Assembly: GCA_949825045.1 (NCBI GenBank)
Contig: OX463818.1
Span: 34,364,906 to 34,428,905 of the forward strand
DNA length: 64,000 bases
Direction of reading: 5' to 3'
DNA from: Argyresthia goedartella
Taxonomy: Eukaryota > Arthropoda > Insecta > Lepidoptera > Argyresthiidae
In this document: piece by piece, positions 1 through 11,305 of the stretch
Position numbering within the stretch: position 1 is the first letter of the stretch
Layout: each line of letters opens with the position of its first letter
Notes under the pieces: generated by a model
What the model saw: the letters and a program-made list of their open reading frames with translations, nothing else
Database searches by the model: none
Told to the model about the DNA's origin: nothing
Translations under genes and position numbers: made by a program

Positions 1-397
1 AAATTCGCGACATTTTCAACTAGAGGGTACTTGAAGGTATCCGTGAACCTATTTTTTTAAATATTAAACACCTTGAAATCAATAGAAAACGGGGCTCAAA
101 TTCAGGGCATTGCAAGCTTATGTTAAGCTCCCAGAATACGAAGTCTCAGAATTTGAGCTCAAGCGGTTTTCGAAAAAAAAGCAATAAAACACCAGCAGTA
201 CGAAGTCTGAGTAGAGAAGTGAAACTCGCAGCGTATTTGAGCATGATTTTGAGCTCCAAGAATATGTAATCAGAACTTCTCTAACTTACGTAGTTTGCGA
301 GAAAAAAAAACCATTTACAGAACAATATCATCTAGATATATGGATGAATTGAAATGTTTTTATTTTTTTTTATCTAAAACACTAAAGCTAGTATATG
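1..397. other. No gene seen; probable LINE 3' flank
   Basis: No convincing coding potential or structured RNA is visible. The stretch lies just beyond the stop codon of the minus-strand LINE remnant that begins at 398 and could include its 3' untranslated region, but no poly-A or microsatellite tail marks the end. Confidence 0.4.
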
Positions 398-2513
398 TCA
401 TTTATTCTCCGCCTGGTCTCTAGAGGTAGGAAGTGCTATTTTAAACAATGCTTTTCGTAGTCTTTGCTTACTCTTGTAGTCAAGATAGCGTAGGATTTTT
501 TCTGCATAGCCTCAATACGAGGGATATGGACGTCATACCTGGGCTTCCACACTTGCGATGCATATTCGAGGTGGTTCCTTACATTCGTAAAGAATTGCAT
601 TCGCACAGAATAGAATATTGATCGTTTTTAAGTTTTTAAAGTCGGTACATGTTCTCATTAGGAAACCCATGGCCTTATGTCATTTAGCTACTATGTTATC
701 TATTTGCGTGTTAAATAATAAATGGGAATCAAAAGTCACACCGAGGTCTCTTATACTAGTTGCTTTGGTTACAGATTGATTGTTTATTGAATAAGCGTAA
801 CTAATTGGATTTCGTTTCTGGAAAGAGGTATATGAAAGCATTTTAAATTTTTAAATCAAATTCATTATTTAAGCAATAGGTCTCAAAACGATCTAGATCT
901 GACTATAGATGGTCGGCATCGTTACTAGTCCGAATTTCCATCAGAATTTTCATATCATCTTTGTATAATAGTATTTTAGAATGTAGGAAACAGGTGTTAG
1001 CATTAATAATAAATATAACAAATGATAAAGGGCCTAATAACGAGCCTTGAGGAACACCAGAAGGAATAAACATCCGTTAAGATGTGTAGCCCACAAGTAC
1101 ACAACTTGATTACGACTCGAAATATAGAAGGAGAATCAACGGAGAAGATCTACATGAATATCAGCGTTAGACAGCTTGTTTAATAGTATCTTGTGGCCAA
1201 TGCGGTCGAAACATTTACTGTAATCTGTATATATGATATCGACCTTAATACCATTGTCCATTCCTTTTGAAATAAACTCTGAGGTAAGCAATAAGATAGA
1301 TGTAGTAAACCGCTTTTTGAGAAAACCATGTTGCTCCTCCATGAAATAAGACCTAAGTGCCGCGGTTAGCTGATTGTAGATAATCCTTTCGAAAATTTGC
1401 AAATAGAAATAATTATGAGATTTTTATCTCCTATGTAATGTATTGGTAAAATAAAGGCTGACTTCCACATTCCAGGATCAACACCTTCAGTACCTGATCG
1501 TTTGAATAATATGCAAAGAGGTAATGTAAGTTCTGAAGCGCATTTAACAATGAACATCGGTGGAATAAAATCTGGCCCACCTGATTTATATTCGTCGAGA
1601 TACTTAAGTATTTAAAAAATCAATTGGAAAGATTTTTATGGAGGAGATGTTGGACATACCAGAAGGGGAAGCATTTTTTTTTGTTGGAGGAGTCTTTTTG
1701 TTGCAGGAGTCAGACCTCCCTGCTATATCCGGGTCCCCACATATTGAGCGGGCACCAGCTCGTGTGGTATATGGACTAAAAACAACCCCTTGTATATTAC
1801 AGTTATCTATGTTTGATTTTACTGTGAGCCATGAAAAGAGGAAGCAGAGGGTGACGCTTGCGTATCGGAAGAGGCCGCGCTTAGAAAGGTGGAATGATTA
1901 AAATCTAAAATAAGTTTCTTATTGACTCACCTGTGTTCGCATTGGTATTTTTATATTTCATAATACTAGGGAATGATGTACATAGAATTTTATTTAGTTT
2001 TGATATAAGACCAAAATGCCTTAGGATCACTGGCTATGTTTGATTCAATCCTTGTCATGTAGGTATCGAAAGCAAATTGTTCGGCCGAGATTTGAGAATG
2101 TGTGATAATCTGATAAATTATATACTTTGTATTTACTATGATTTCTTTATTTTTCTTTAATTCATTTGGCACGGGCCGAGTTATACCAGGGAGGATGTGA
2201 ATTAGATTGGAGCCGTTTCATGAGAATTTGTTTGTCCATAATAGCGTAAAGTATCTAATAAAATATGTTAAGGGCTTCATCTACACTGCCCCCACCAAGA
2301 ATAGTCGATATTAGACAAGGCTTTGATTATACTGGAGTAGTCACCCTTACTGTAGATATGCCTATACCTAACTGGTTCTTCTAGTGTATGAATTTGGACA
2401 AATTCGGCCCGAATATGGAGTGATTTTTGATATAAGTCTTCTGAAGCTAGTAAGAAAGTAAGTATTTTTTGGTAATTTGTAAATTTACATGTCATTTTAT
2501 CATTGAATGCCAT
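398..2513 (-). pseudogene. Degraded non-LTR retrotransposon (LINE) ORF2
   Basis: Read on the minus strand, this holds the order expected of an APE-type LINE ORF2. The end of the endonuclease (YRHIYSKGDYSSI) lies at about 2280-2510 and a linker ending FWSYIKTK at about 1990-2170. RT block 1 (YKSGGPDFIPPMF) is near 1560, followed by RT block 2 with QLTAALRSYFMEEQHGF and the YTDYSKCFDRIGH motif (1136-1402). The thumb/C-terminal region (LEYASQVWKPRYD) lies near 500-600 and a stop at about 398. The RT FADD catalytic block is not recoverable in one frame, and several stops and frameshifts separate the pieces. About 290 bp at 1625-1915 does not fit the LINE and may be a later insertion; its plus-strand ORF is not a recognised gene. 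Inactive; the family is Jockey/CR1-like at best. Confidence 0.85.
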
Positions 2514-2617
2514 TAATTAATATAATTAGTTACATTTTAATATTAATAAAATTTATTTCATGTTTAGGTACATACAGGTATTTTGGATTTAAAAATAAAA
2601 TAGTTTGATGATACGAG

Positions 2618-4104
2618 TCACGTCCGAAAGTAGCCGTCAATGCTGTAGTAGGTTCCCTTCATCAGCTGGTCTTTCAGTCGTTTTAAAAATATGGCATCAC
2701 TACCTACTTGTTTAATTTCAGATGGCAGCGAATTATATATTTTAGGACCCATAACATTTATTCATCTGTCAGATCTCGCCAGTCTTCTTTTTGGTAAATA
2801 GAGTTTGTCTCTCTGTCTGGTGTTATTTACATTATGACGGCCATGGTTTGTGGGGAACATGCTTAAGTTGCTTCTAACGTAGCTAGCTACCTCCAGTATG
2901 TACATGCTCGGCAGTGTGAGGATCTTATACTTCCTGAAGAGTTCTTGTGCAGGGCAATCTCGCGGTTTACCTGCAATGATTCTGATTGTAGGCTTTTGCA
3001 TAATAAATGCAATTGTCTCTGTTTGCAGCTGTTGCCCAGAGGTCAATCCCGTAGTTTAGTATGGAGTTGAAGTATCCGTAATAGGCCATTTTTATGTTAT
3101 CTATAGTAAGACTGGGACCCAGTTGTCGTAGTTCATGACACGCTGAAGAGAGTCGGGCGCACAAAGCATCGATATGAGGGGACCAGGTTAGTGCAGAGTC
3201 GATAATGAAGCCCAAGTACTTTACCTTCTCAACCTGTGGAACGGGAACGCCATTACACATGACATCTAGGCGGAGCGGTCCGGCCTTTCACAGTTGAAAA
3301 TGCATCAGATTTGTTTTATCAACATTTAGTTGCAATCCATTCGCAGTGAACCAGTTTGAAATTTGAGACATTACTTGGTTCAGTTTGTTTTTGAGCATGC
3401 AGTAGCTGTCAGCTGCGACAATGACGCAGGTATCATCTGCGAACATCACATACTCAGCTTCACTGGAGGCAGACGTGATGTCATTTACCAGGACTAGAAA
3501 TAAATAGTTGACCATAACGGATCCCTGCGGCACCGCGCTGTCACCAATCAGCTCCAGCTCCGAACTTTCGTCGCGAACAAAGGTGCTATGCTTACGGCCG
3601 TTCAGAAATGATTCTTCTGTTTGGTAGAAACATCCTCCGATTCCATAATGCTGTAGTATTTTTAGTAGAAGAGAGTGATTTACCAGCTCAAAAGCTCGCG
3701 GCAGGTCACAGAATATAGCTGCAACCTGTGGCCGATCTTCCAGGTGGGTCATGACCCTACTTACTCCGTCACGGGTCGCGTCAGTGGTGGACTTCGCAGG
3801 CTGGTATGCGTATTGTTGTTTGTTAAGTATGTTGTTTTTTATGAAGTGGTGCAGTACATGTTTTAACATTGATACAGTCATTCGATAAAACTAGGTCTAA
3901 AAGGTGACCATAGTGGTTAACTACGTTATTATACTGACTCAAGCAACAGGAATTCATCGTGTCGACAAAGTTTACTACCGACGGGTTAGTAGTGGTGAGA
4001 GAGGGTGAGAGCTCCAACTGATTATTATCAAGAGTCCAATTTATAAAATAACTTAAGTTGAAATCGCCTAAAATAATGAAGTTATCACAAGAATGCGTCC
4101 ACAT
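2618..4104 (-). pseudogene. Internally deleted non-LTR retrotransposon (LINE) ORF2
   Basis: The 5' part (3823-4104) is the C-terminal half of an APE endonuclease, with the motif IILGDFNLSYF and a later LLDLVLSND. It runs directly into RT (3288-3881), which starts at the block containing NKQQYAYQPAKST and carries VPQGSV and the catalytic FADDTCVIV. The endonuclease-RT linker and the first RT block are missing, so there was an internal deletion near 3880. The thumb (VKYLGFIIDSALTW) follows after one in-frame TGA at 3288, and the next segment needs a frameshift near 3000. One more in-frame TGA near 2762 precedes the natural C-terminus (YYSIDGYFRT) that ends at 2618. Not functional. Confidence 0.88.
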
Positions 4105-4909
4105 TAAATCACTAAGTTTATTCGAAAAAATTTATAATTGTTCATTTTAAGAATGTGCTAAGTTCTCTTCACAGAGATACAGTGAACATATATGAATATT
4201 ATACGATAATTTAGGTCATTCGCAACTAGTACTATTGTCACCTAGATGTCCTCAGCCGAGCTTCGCCAGTCCTGCCTCTCAGTCACGATAAGATCCTTGC
4301 GTACCGCGAGCAACACTCTTCCACCCAAAGATTGTTTAGTACGAGCGTAAACGTGAATCTCTTCGCTATAAGTACATTACTTCTTGTCAACTACTCTACC
4401 CTATAGATTTTGATTCCCTTGCTAGTGGAACAGGTGGAAACTACGTCGGTTACGTCCTAAAAAGGTACGAAATTAAATCGCCTATATTTTTAAGTAGATA
4501 ACCATTATTAGAAAAATGTTGGAACAGGAACCTGTGTAAATACTGTATTAATGCGAATAACATCATATATACGTTGAAATATTCACGAATCGAAAATTAT
4601 TACCGTATTAAGCTTCTATAGAAAATTCATTGTTCACCGGACACTTAAGACTCCTATATTATGATAGGCGTTATAGTTAAAGACATTACCTGTTGTGCTA
4701 TACTCGAAAAGAGGACTAAGTATTAAGTTCTTACAAATATGTTAACATCTGCTTAACACTTCGTTGCAATAAACATTCTGATTCTGAATTCATCAATCTT
4801 GCGGCTAAACGGCCGTATCTTTTAATGGCGTTGACCAATTTATATATTAGAAGTTTGATTTTTTCACAAGCTCTCAGGGACGTCATACATGAGTAATCGA
4901 TATTAATTT
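4105..4909. other. No gene seen
   Basis: AT-rich sequence without a convincing ORF, tRNA-like box or terminal repeat. A short (ATTCTG)2 motif after a possible AATAAA near 4770 resembles the tail of an old retroposon, but nothing upstream of it could be matched. Confidence 0.35.
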
Positions 4910-5148
4910 CAACATGACTTCCACGCATACCTGAGCAAGGGGGTCTTGTTGGACGGATGGACAGACGGACGGGCAACGAAGTGATCCCATAAGACTTAAA
5001 GTGCGAGCGCGAGTCAACACCAACACCAACTCCATACAAATTTATATGAAGTTGTCAAAGTGATTTCGAGAACAGTGTTGATTCGCCTTCGTACTGGTTG
5101 CACTAAAGGTCCATTTTGTCCTTTTAAGGTACGGACCCCTAAAACTGT
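4910..5148 (+). repeat. Fragment of interspersed repeat D
   Basis: Contains the clustered GGACGGA/GACAGACGGACG motif followed, after about 130 unrelated bases, by GGTACGGACCCCTAAAAC. This is the 3' end seen in the better copies at 6467-6880, 31753-32133 and 47256-47827. It is a partial, interrupted copy, matched by eye only. Confidence 0.5.
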
Positions 5149-5344
5149 AACTCACGTCCTTACTCTAACTTTATTAAGAAAATTTGATCATTCAAAAGAA
5201 TTTTCTATTCTTGTACAGGCTCGTCATTTAATCGCCTGTATTAAAGCGGTTCCTTTATTCGCCTCATCATTAATATTCGTTTCGTTCAGACCTCCCCTTT
5301 TGTTAATCACAAGGGAACATAAATTTTACCATCAGCTTTTATAA

Positions 5345-5530
5345 ATGTAGCCCATTAGTGTCGCCACCGAGAGGCAGAGGCCTTTACCCGGATACGAGTA
5401 AGATTAAGCCATACTCCACCACCCTGGCTCAGTGCGGGTTGGTGGAGGGGTTTAACGACCACTTCCACGTATCGATAGTAACCGGGACCTACAGCCTAAC
5501 GTGTCATTTGAAACACTGAACGTCAGAGAC
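5345..5530 (-). repeat. SINE-A variant body (minus copy)
   Basis: The reverse complement matches the bodies at 8640-8812 and 45380-45537: shared blocks around the bases for 'conserved pyrimidine-rich tGGTCGT', AACCCGCACTGAGCCAG, TATCCGGGTAAAGGCC and CATTAATGGGCTACA. The tRNA-like head is absent here. The three copies differ at scattered bases, so this is an old, dispersed family. Confidence 0.7.
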
Positions 5531-5950
5531 TACAGATTAGTCAGGTATTTTTGTATATATTTCCACTTGCTAATCTGCATCCGTGGTAGTTAGCACAACA
5601 CAAAAAACAAAATTTAAATCTACTAAATAGGAAAACACAGAAATGCTTTTAAAACACATTTCGTATATCAGTAAACAGTATATTCAATCAAATTATCGGC
5701 GACATATTATCTGTTATTTTGATCTATCATATGATACGTAGAATCAAATTCTAATTGAAAAGTTCTTTATTACTGTAGATATTTTGAAATATGCTTTACA
5801 CGTCTAATTTTGGAAACCTCTTCTCTACGTTGGTCACCTTTGAGAGAAGAATAACGAAGAAGCTCCTACAGAAACTTGAATACGTATCCTTACAACCAGT
5901 CGAGCTTTATGTTAGTAGTTGTTTATCCAAAGAACCCACAGTATACAGAA
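5531..5950. other. No gene seen
   Basis: AT-rich spacer between a SINE fragment and a foldback MITE. No coding potential or recognised repeat was found. Confidence 0.35.
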
Positions 5951-6209
5951 TGTAACAAAAAGGTCTAGTCATATTTTAAAAGGTTATTTGGGACATCATT
6001 CTGTTCAAGTTTCTCTACGAAACAGATGGAATCTGAGCAACTTTATTTCTGACGTGTTCTAACATTTTGTGCCGGCCGGGCAGCTGATTTGTATGGAGAA
6101 GTAAATAATAAAGTTGCTCAGATCCCATCGGTATTCACACAGAAAGTTGATCACACTAACGGCCCTACCATAATAGCCTCCTTTAATATGACTACACATT
6201 TTTGTTACA
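5951..6209. mobile_element. Foldback MITE
   Basis: The outer ends are inverted: TGTAACAAAAAGG at the left and the reverse complement of TGTAACAAAAATG at the right. A second inverted block nearer the centre (GGAATCTGAGCAACTTTATT against its complement) shows that arms of about 105 bp fold over a short loop. A plus-strand ORF at 6089-6340 runs across the right arm and is not credible as a gene. No clear target duplication was found, so the superfamily is not assigned. Confidence 0.7.
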
Positions 6210-6343
6210 CCAAGAAAGTATTTCCACGTTCACATTTCCGATACAAGTCACATCAAATTGACATGAAAGAAAACCCTCAAAGAAAAGTTAAAGTGCGACC
6301 TTATTCCTCCAGGAACTGGGTGAAGGTTTTCTGGGATTAAAAT

Positions 6344-7234
6344 ACACTCAAGTACTGTGGCGTACAAGTATCGTTGCACTGATGGGGCACTGTATTCGCT
6401 TCTACAATAAAATACCACAGGAATCATTGATCCATCCTGAAAAGTGGTTCAAAAACTATGTTAAAAACCGGTCAAGTGCGAGTCTAAATCGCGCACGAAG
6501 GGTTCCGTACCACCGTTCAATGGAAGCGATGGTGTGGAGTGAATAGTTTGGATTTTACACAGCAAAATATTGTTTACAAAGTTATTGGTGCGGTTACTTT
6601 CACACTCCATGTACGTAACCAGGTGCATCCATAAGTTTGTATGTGGTATTGAAAGAATTGTTGTATGGGAGCCCCCTTAAATATTTCTTTTATCCTGTTT
6701 TTTAGTATTTGTTGTTATAGCGGCAACAGAAATACATAATCTGTGAAAATTTCAACTCTCTAGCTAGCTAGGTTCTTGAGATACAGCCTGGTGACAGACG
6801 GACGGACGGACGGACGGACGGACAGCGAAGTCTTAGTAATAGGGTTCCGTTCTTACCCGTTGGGTACGGAACCCTAAAAATGAGCTGATAAGAAAGTCCT
6901 ATTATATTATTAAGGAATACTTTGATGACAAAACTGCATGGTCCATACCATCTCAGCGCACAGAAATTCGACGAGGGGCGATGGATCAAGACTATCACTC
7001 GCCGGCGAATTTCCTTAGACCGAAACTAGTACCTGTTGTAAAGTCACTTTTTAAAAAGAAGGTATGGGGGAGTTTCTTGCCGTTTCTTCCTAACCCCGAA
7101 GCCCACCTTCCGAAACGGTGGTCTTTTTTTATATAGAAAACAATACTTGTAGTTATAAGTAAGCATAATTTTGACGTTGAATAAGATTATTTATTTATTA
7201 ATATTCAATAAAAAATTGACTCTGACTCTGACTC
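6344..7234 (+). pseudogene. 3' end of a LINE, split by an inserted repeat
   Basis: The first part encodes a typical LINE C-terminus (IRFYNKIPQESLIHP, WFKNYVK). The frame resumes on the other side of repeat D at about 6883 with KSYYIIKEYFDDKTAW. It is followed by a 3' UTR with an AATAAA near 7206 and a short (GACTCT)n tail at 7216-7234. The two halves are colinear once the inserted repeat is removed, so that repeat arrived after the LINE. The rest of the element, including RT, is missing: this is a 5'-truncated copy. Confidence 0.75.
6467..6880 (+). repeat. Interspersed repeat D, best copy
   Basis: A 414 bp non-coding repeat starting ACCGGTCAAGTGCGAGTC and ending GGGTACGGAACCCTAAAAA. GGGTTCCGTACC near the start and GGGTACGGAACCC at the end are inverted, so the ends can pair. 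It carries (GGAC)n-like repeats near 6795-6825. Other copies lie at 31753-32133, 47256-47827 and 57476-57612 (minus). Its class is uncertain: the A-rich end suggests retroposition, the paired ends suggest a DNA element. Confidence 0.75.
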
Positions 7235-7787
7235 ATGGCAGAACATAGGTGGTCTTCGGATAAGCGATAGGTTGGGTTAATTGTTTACAAAGGGTTGTTA
7301 AACAGATTACCGAAAAGCAGCACTCAGGTGTCACCTCGAGCAGATTTTACATTGGATTTAAATCAAAATTTGCAAAAACGTAGTGAATTTACTTACGTTA
7401 ATAGGTTTTCTCTTGAAAGCTGAAATATTGGGCATTAGAATGACACAGTTTTTTCAGTCGCAGTCTTTGAATGATTTTGTAAAGTAGTGAGTACGCAGTA
7501 TTACCTTAAGTCGATTTGGTTGTTCACGACAACTTCGGTATAATATCTATTATATCTATTTATTAATTTATATATAAGTGATATATAGGTCCAAGTCACA
7601 TAAACTACTATAACATCGTAGTTGTCACGATACCACAGAACAAGGTTGTATCATGACATTTCGTGTGGCGCCAGTATCGTAAACTTTTGCTAGGATTAAA
7701 TTTAAGCGGAAGTGGACTTTAATATTTTTAAGCGCGAAGCATCGCTAGTTACGAGGTTTTTTTTTAAGAAATTTCAAAAGATAATGA
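7235..7787. other. No gene seen
   Basis: AT-rich spacer. Nothing could be matched to a coding family or to another repeat in the window. Confidence 0.35.
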
Positions 7788-7965
7788 TAATAATACCTTG
7801 GACACTATTTACACACATTGATCTATCCCCAAACTTGGATTCCATACTTATATAGATAAATGTTATACTTAGATAGATAAACAACCATGACTATTGACTA
7901 GGGTACAAACATCCGTTCTCATCAAACAAATATTCGATCCCACCGGCTGTGCTTATCTAATACAA
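7788..7965 (-). repeat. SINE-B copy, head truncated
   Basis: The reverse complement matches the body of the complete copy at 11684-11925. Shared blocks are AATACCTTGGACACT, ACACACATTGATCTA, the ATAGATAAA-rich segment, and the start of the tRNA-like part (ATTCGATCCCACCGG). Box A is lost. Confidence 0.7.
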
Positions 7966-8026
7966 ATTGTATAATATCATTATATCATAATTAATAAGCA
8001 GGAATAAATAATTAAAAAACTATTAA

Positions 8027-8330
8027 CAGCAAGGTCTGTGTTGAGCCAGATTAACCCCATACAGTCCCATCATTTAAGTAATCTTGAACATTGTAATATC
8101 CCTTTATCGACAAAGTCGCTTTAACATGATTTTTAAATTGCTCAGATGGCAATTTCAAGATCTCCAGAGGTATCTTGTTGCAGTAGAGAATGCATTGACC
8201 ATTGGAAGAGTGTTTAATAACAGATAGGTTAATGGATAACTTTTTGGTCGGTGAGCCGTAACGGCTTTTAAGGATCGTAAAAATCAGTTTATTACAGTAC
8301 TTCAAGTACGTCAACAATTTGGTCTTCGAT
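8027..8330 (-). pseudogene. LINE C-terminus and 3' UTR fragment
   Basis: The minus-strand ORF 8051-8317 encodes QCILYCNKIPLEILKLP followed by KGYYNVQDYLNDGTVW, the standard C-terminal end of Jockey/CR1-type ORF2 proteins. The bases after the stop match a plus-strand fragment at 20047-20165, giving two copies of the same LINE 3' end. No RT is present. Confidence 0.7.
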
Positions 8331-8588
8331 AGTCACCGTACGATTCTTAGAACCATTTGTTTATAAACGATCGCGTGAGATTTTTAACCCGATAACGTAA
8401 AAGAGACCTACAGGGTTAAAAAGTTATATTTATTTTGTTCTTACATGTAAACCTAAAACGAAGGATAAACGGGGATTCGCTTTACCGACCCTGACCTTCA
8501 CCCTAGTATTTGCTTGCAATTCAGGTTTAAACCAATAAACAATTTAACTGTTTGATTATAAACCAACGAAAATTAAAACGTTGTATTG

Positions 8589-8812
8589 TGAATGCAGGTT
8601 CGAATCCTGACCGTGTACCAATAACATAATCAATATATCTTAAGTACATTATCGAATCAGTAGGTCCCAGCTACCATCACTATGTGATAGTGGTCGTAAA
8701 ACCCCTCCATCAACCCGCACTGAGCCAGCGTGGTAGAGTATGGCTTATCTCACTCGTATCCGGGTAAAGGCCTGTGCTCCTCGGTGAGGTCATTAATGGG
8801 CTACATTGATTA
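8589..8812 (+). repeat. SINE-A variant with partial tRNA-like head
   Basis: Starts within a tRNA-derived head: GCAGGTTCGAATCCTGACC contains a box B-like GGTTCGAATCC. It continues with AATATATCTTAAGTACATTA and the body shared with 5345-5530 (minus) and 45322-45537. Box A is missing, so it is 5'-truncated and probably silent. Confidence 0.75.
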
Positions 8813-8884
8813 CAATCTTGCAAGATAGTTATCCTGAGTTTATAAATACAATGCACCAACATACAGTGACATAAACAAACCTTC

Positions 8885-9245
8885 CTAAAAATAAACGGCT
8901 TATGTTTAAACGATTACCAAAAACGCACCTATTTTACTACCAATAAATTCGAAATGACTGCCAGAAGGAATAAATGTCCACCAAATTGTGTTTGGATAAA
9001 TGATCATCAAACTTCTTTTTATGTTTTGTGTACTTAAGTTTATGTTTTAAGTATTTTTTGTTCTTCTTACATGTTCAACCTAACACGAAGTATAAAGGGG
9101 GCTTCGCTTCGCTCACCCCCTTTACCCTTCTCCTAAGCTACCGCAGTATATTGCCCAGATATTTTTTGCAACTTTTGGTGTTCATTTATCCATTTTGGGT
9201 AGGAAAAAAATATTTTGGTGATCATTATATTTGTTGCCAAAATAA
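8885..9245 (+). repeat. Interspersed repeat F, copy 1
   Basis: Matches 60262-60560 from CGGCTTATGTTTAAACGATT to TGATCATTATATTTGTTGCC, and matches 30140-30295 on the minus strand. Copy 1 has about 50 extra bases with a GC-rich foldable GGCTTCGCTTCGCTC block that the 60 kb copy lacks. Parts of the element are inverted copies of each other (ATAAATG...CCACCAAA against TTTGGTG...CATTTAT). It is non-coding; a small diverged piece also lies at 8440-8520. Confidence 0.65.
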
Positions 9246-9601
9246 ACCATCGCAGCATTTTGCATGGGTCCACTTACTTGACTAAACACAATTCATTCTG
9301 TCAATTAAACTGTCCTTCCATTGGAAGTGCACCTCTATGTTGCATACAAATTAGGCACCAGGAGGCTTACCACAATCTCTAGAGCTATTCAGATTAGGTT
9401 CAAAACAAGAACTTCACCATTGGCAATCATTTCCATTCCACTACGCCATAATGGAATTTTCGTACCACATGCTCAAACATTACACTTTATATATTATGAA
9501 AAAACTTACGTTATAAGCAAGTCATTATAACTTTAGGCTCACATAAAGTTTTACTGCATTTCATTATATCAACCCGCTCAACCATCACCTTTCCTGCACA
9601 T

Positions 9602-9720
9602 CATGGTTTGCTGGAAGAAGTATCTTGTTAGAGATAAGCTCGCCTTTGTGCAAGTTGTTTTTCTATTATAAGTTATCTGTATATCTGTTTTGTGTAGTAC
9701 AATAAAGAAATTACGAAATG
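9602..9720 (+). repeat. Retroposon 3' tail G
   Basis: TGGTTTGCTGGAAGAAGTAT, then TTAGAGATAAGCTCGCCTTT, ending in AATAAAGAAATTA. The same block recurs at 45599-45712 (plus) and 36700-36780 (minus). It looks like the 3' UTR and poly-A signal of a LINE or SINE whose body is not here. Confidence 0.65.
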
Positions 9721-9721
9721 T

Positions 9722-10440
9722 CACAACCTAGATCACTGGTTTAAAGTGATTTTCACTTCTTATTGCTATGGCATTAAAAGTCAATTTCGTTACATGCACA
9801 CGGCGCTCACACTCCAGCTTCCCGGGGGGGTGGAGGCTTTGCGCGGTCCCGAACTTTTTCGACAATCGAACTGGCCAAGGCGAGCTGAATGTGTTCCACA
9901 TTTAAAATTTTAAAAAACCCGTGATTGTCGCAAAGACACTGCAATGTATCCAACATTAATTCACTTTAATAAAATGGTATTTTAGTAGCCTTGCTTTTTA
10001 TATTTTCTCGCAGGAGGTGCGAAAAGTGGGGTTTTCTTCTGGGGTTCAAAACTGTCTTGTCTAGGGCACGTTTGAATACCTCACTGCACTCAGTACTCAG
10101 TCTTAATTCCCTCGCAACACACTCGCTTTGCTCGGGAGATAAATCTAAAGTCCTTCATTACGTTCAGGATTCAATACCTCGCCCGTGACATAAAACAGTG
10201 CTTTATCCCCTTGGTACATAAGCTATTGGTATTTATCTAATACCAAGAATTGTTATATGACGGTCATGATATTTTTGTGGATCAGTTTAGGTTCCTAAAC
10301 TAGGTAGTAGTAACCCCCCCAGGACAGTGACAAATTAAGAGTCAGGAGAAAATGGATGAGTTGAGTTTTGGACTTTTTACCGACCATTTTGTGAATGTTA
10401 TTGCAACACGTTTTTCGTATTCTCATAGTTTCCCGTCATA
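9722..10440. other. No confirmed gene; possible repeat at about 10000-10190
   Basis: Mostly unassigned. At about 10000-10190 the composition is less AT-rich and contains tandem CTCAGTACTCAG-like and GAGCAAAGCGAG-like words of the kind found in dispersed repeats. No second copy exists in this window to prove it. The short plus-strand ORF there is not credible. Confidence 0.3.
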
Positions 10441-10443
10441 AAA

Positions 10444-10590
10444 CTATTCGTTTATCATTTCAGAGGCACCTTCTTCACTGGAATCCATATAAACGTTATC
10501 GGCCCGTTGTTGAGCATAATACGCATCAGACCTCAGATTAACAAAACTCTTTTGCATCGCATTGTCAAATACAAATTCCGCTACCAACAA
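10444..10590 (-). CDS. Candidate 3'-terminal coding exon, unknown protein
   Basis: The minus-strand frame ending at a TAG at 10444 has normal-looking amino-acid content. It reads VFDNAMQKSFVNLRSDAY and later VYMDSSEEGASEMINE. A pyrimidine-leaning stretch followed by GGTAG near 10590-10600 could be a splice acceptor, which would make this the last exon of a host gene entering from the right. The open frame continues to an ATG at 10653, but that upstream part is low-complexity and less protein-like. No homologous family is recognised. It may equally be a chance ORF or a transposon scrap. Confidence 0.25.
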   Translation of the reverse strand: MLVAEFVFDNAMQKSFVNLRSDAYYAQQRADNVYMDSSEEGASEMINE

Positions 10591-10879
10591 AGAGGTTGAA
10601 TGTAGTAAATAAATTATAAGCGACGAAGGAGTTTGAGTGAATCTTGAAGCCACTAATCAACGCCATCTCGTGAAAGAGGCTGAACTTTCCACACAAAATA
10701 TTTTTATATTGTTGGCTGTTTATTTCCATTTTTCTTAATTGTATTTTTACTTAAACCTCCTCTGGACTGAGGAGAATAAAACCAATAAGGGATTATAAGT
10801 AAGTAAGTAAGTTATATAAGTAAGTCTCCACTAGTGAATTTCGTAAGAATAATGCACACTGAGCTTCTGAAAAGGAACT

Positions 10880-11118
10880 GGGGCCCAATTCCGGTACACA
10901 ATAACAGCTCCATGACAATTACATGACGATTACGGTCAACTTTAGATATCCAAAATTTGGCGTTCGGAGAATATTTTTTTAGGAAATTATGGTAAAAATT
11001 AAGGTTATTGGTAAGCACAACAATTAAGTTAATCAACAAAGGGAATCGGATTACAAAGTTGACCGTAATCGTCATGTAATGGTCATTGAGCTGTAATTGT
11101 GTACCGGAATTGGGCCCC
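10880..11118. mobile_element. MITE with long terminal inverted repeats
   Basis: Both ends begin GGGGCCCAATTCCGGTACAC on their own strand, and the inverted identity runs for about 65 bp into AATTACAGCTC, ATTACATGACGATTACGG and TCAACTTT. The total is 239 bp, with about 110 bp between the arms. It is non-coding; the ORFs that cross it are by-products of the arms. No convincing target duplication was seen, so the superfamily stays open. Confidence 0.8.
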
Positions 11119-11169
11119 TGATCAGTTACGCGACCTACTTACTAGTTTACTTTGAGTAATTTCCACTTA

Positions 11170-11305
11170 TCTGTGATTCAGTCTTATGAATGTTGAGGAA
11201 GCGAGAGATGTATGCCAGGATCGTAGCAGGGAGGTCTTTGATCTCTGCCTACCCCTCTTCCGGGAAATACGCGTGAGCATATGTATGTATGTATGAATGT
11301 GATTC
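11170..11305 (+). pseudogene. 3' end of an RTE-type LINE
   Basis: The plus strand reads MNVEEARDVCQDRS and then CLP, matching the C-terminal end common in insect RTE/R4-like retrotransposons (AR.VCQDR...). It is followed by GCATATGTATGTATGTATG, the short-repeat tail typical of that family. Only the last about 40 codons and the tail remain. Confidence 0.55.

Noticed and set aside
1638..1901. 87-codon plus-strand ORF
   Set aside because: Lies in a probable insertion within a decayed LINE and has no known motif or splice context.
6089..6340. 83-codon plus-strand ORF
   Set aside because: Crosses the arm of a foldback MITE; composition follows the repeat.
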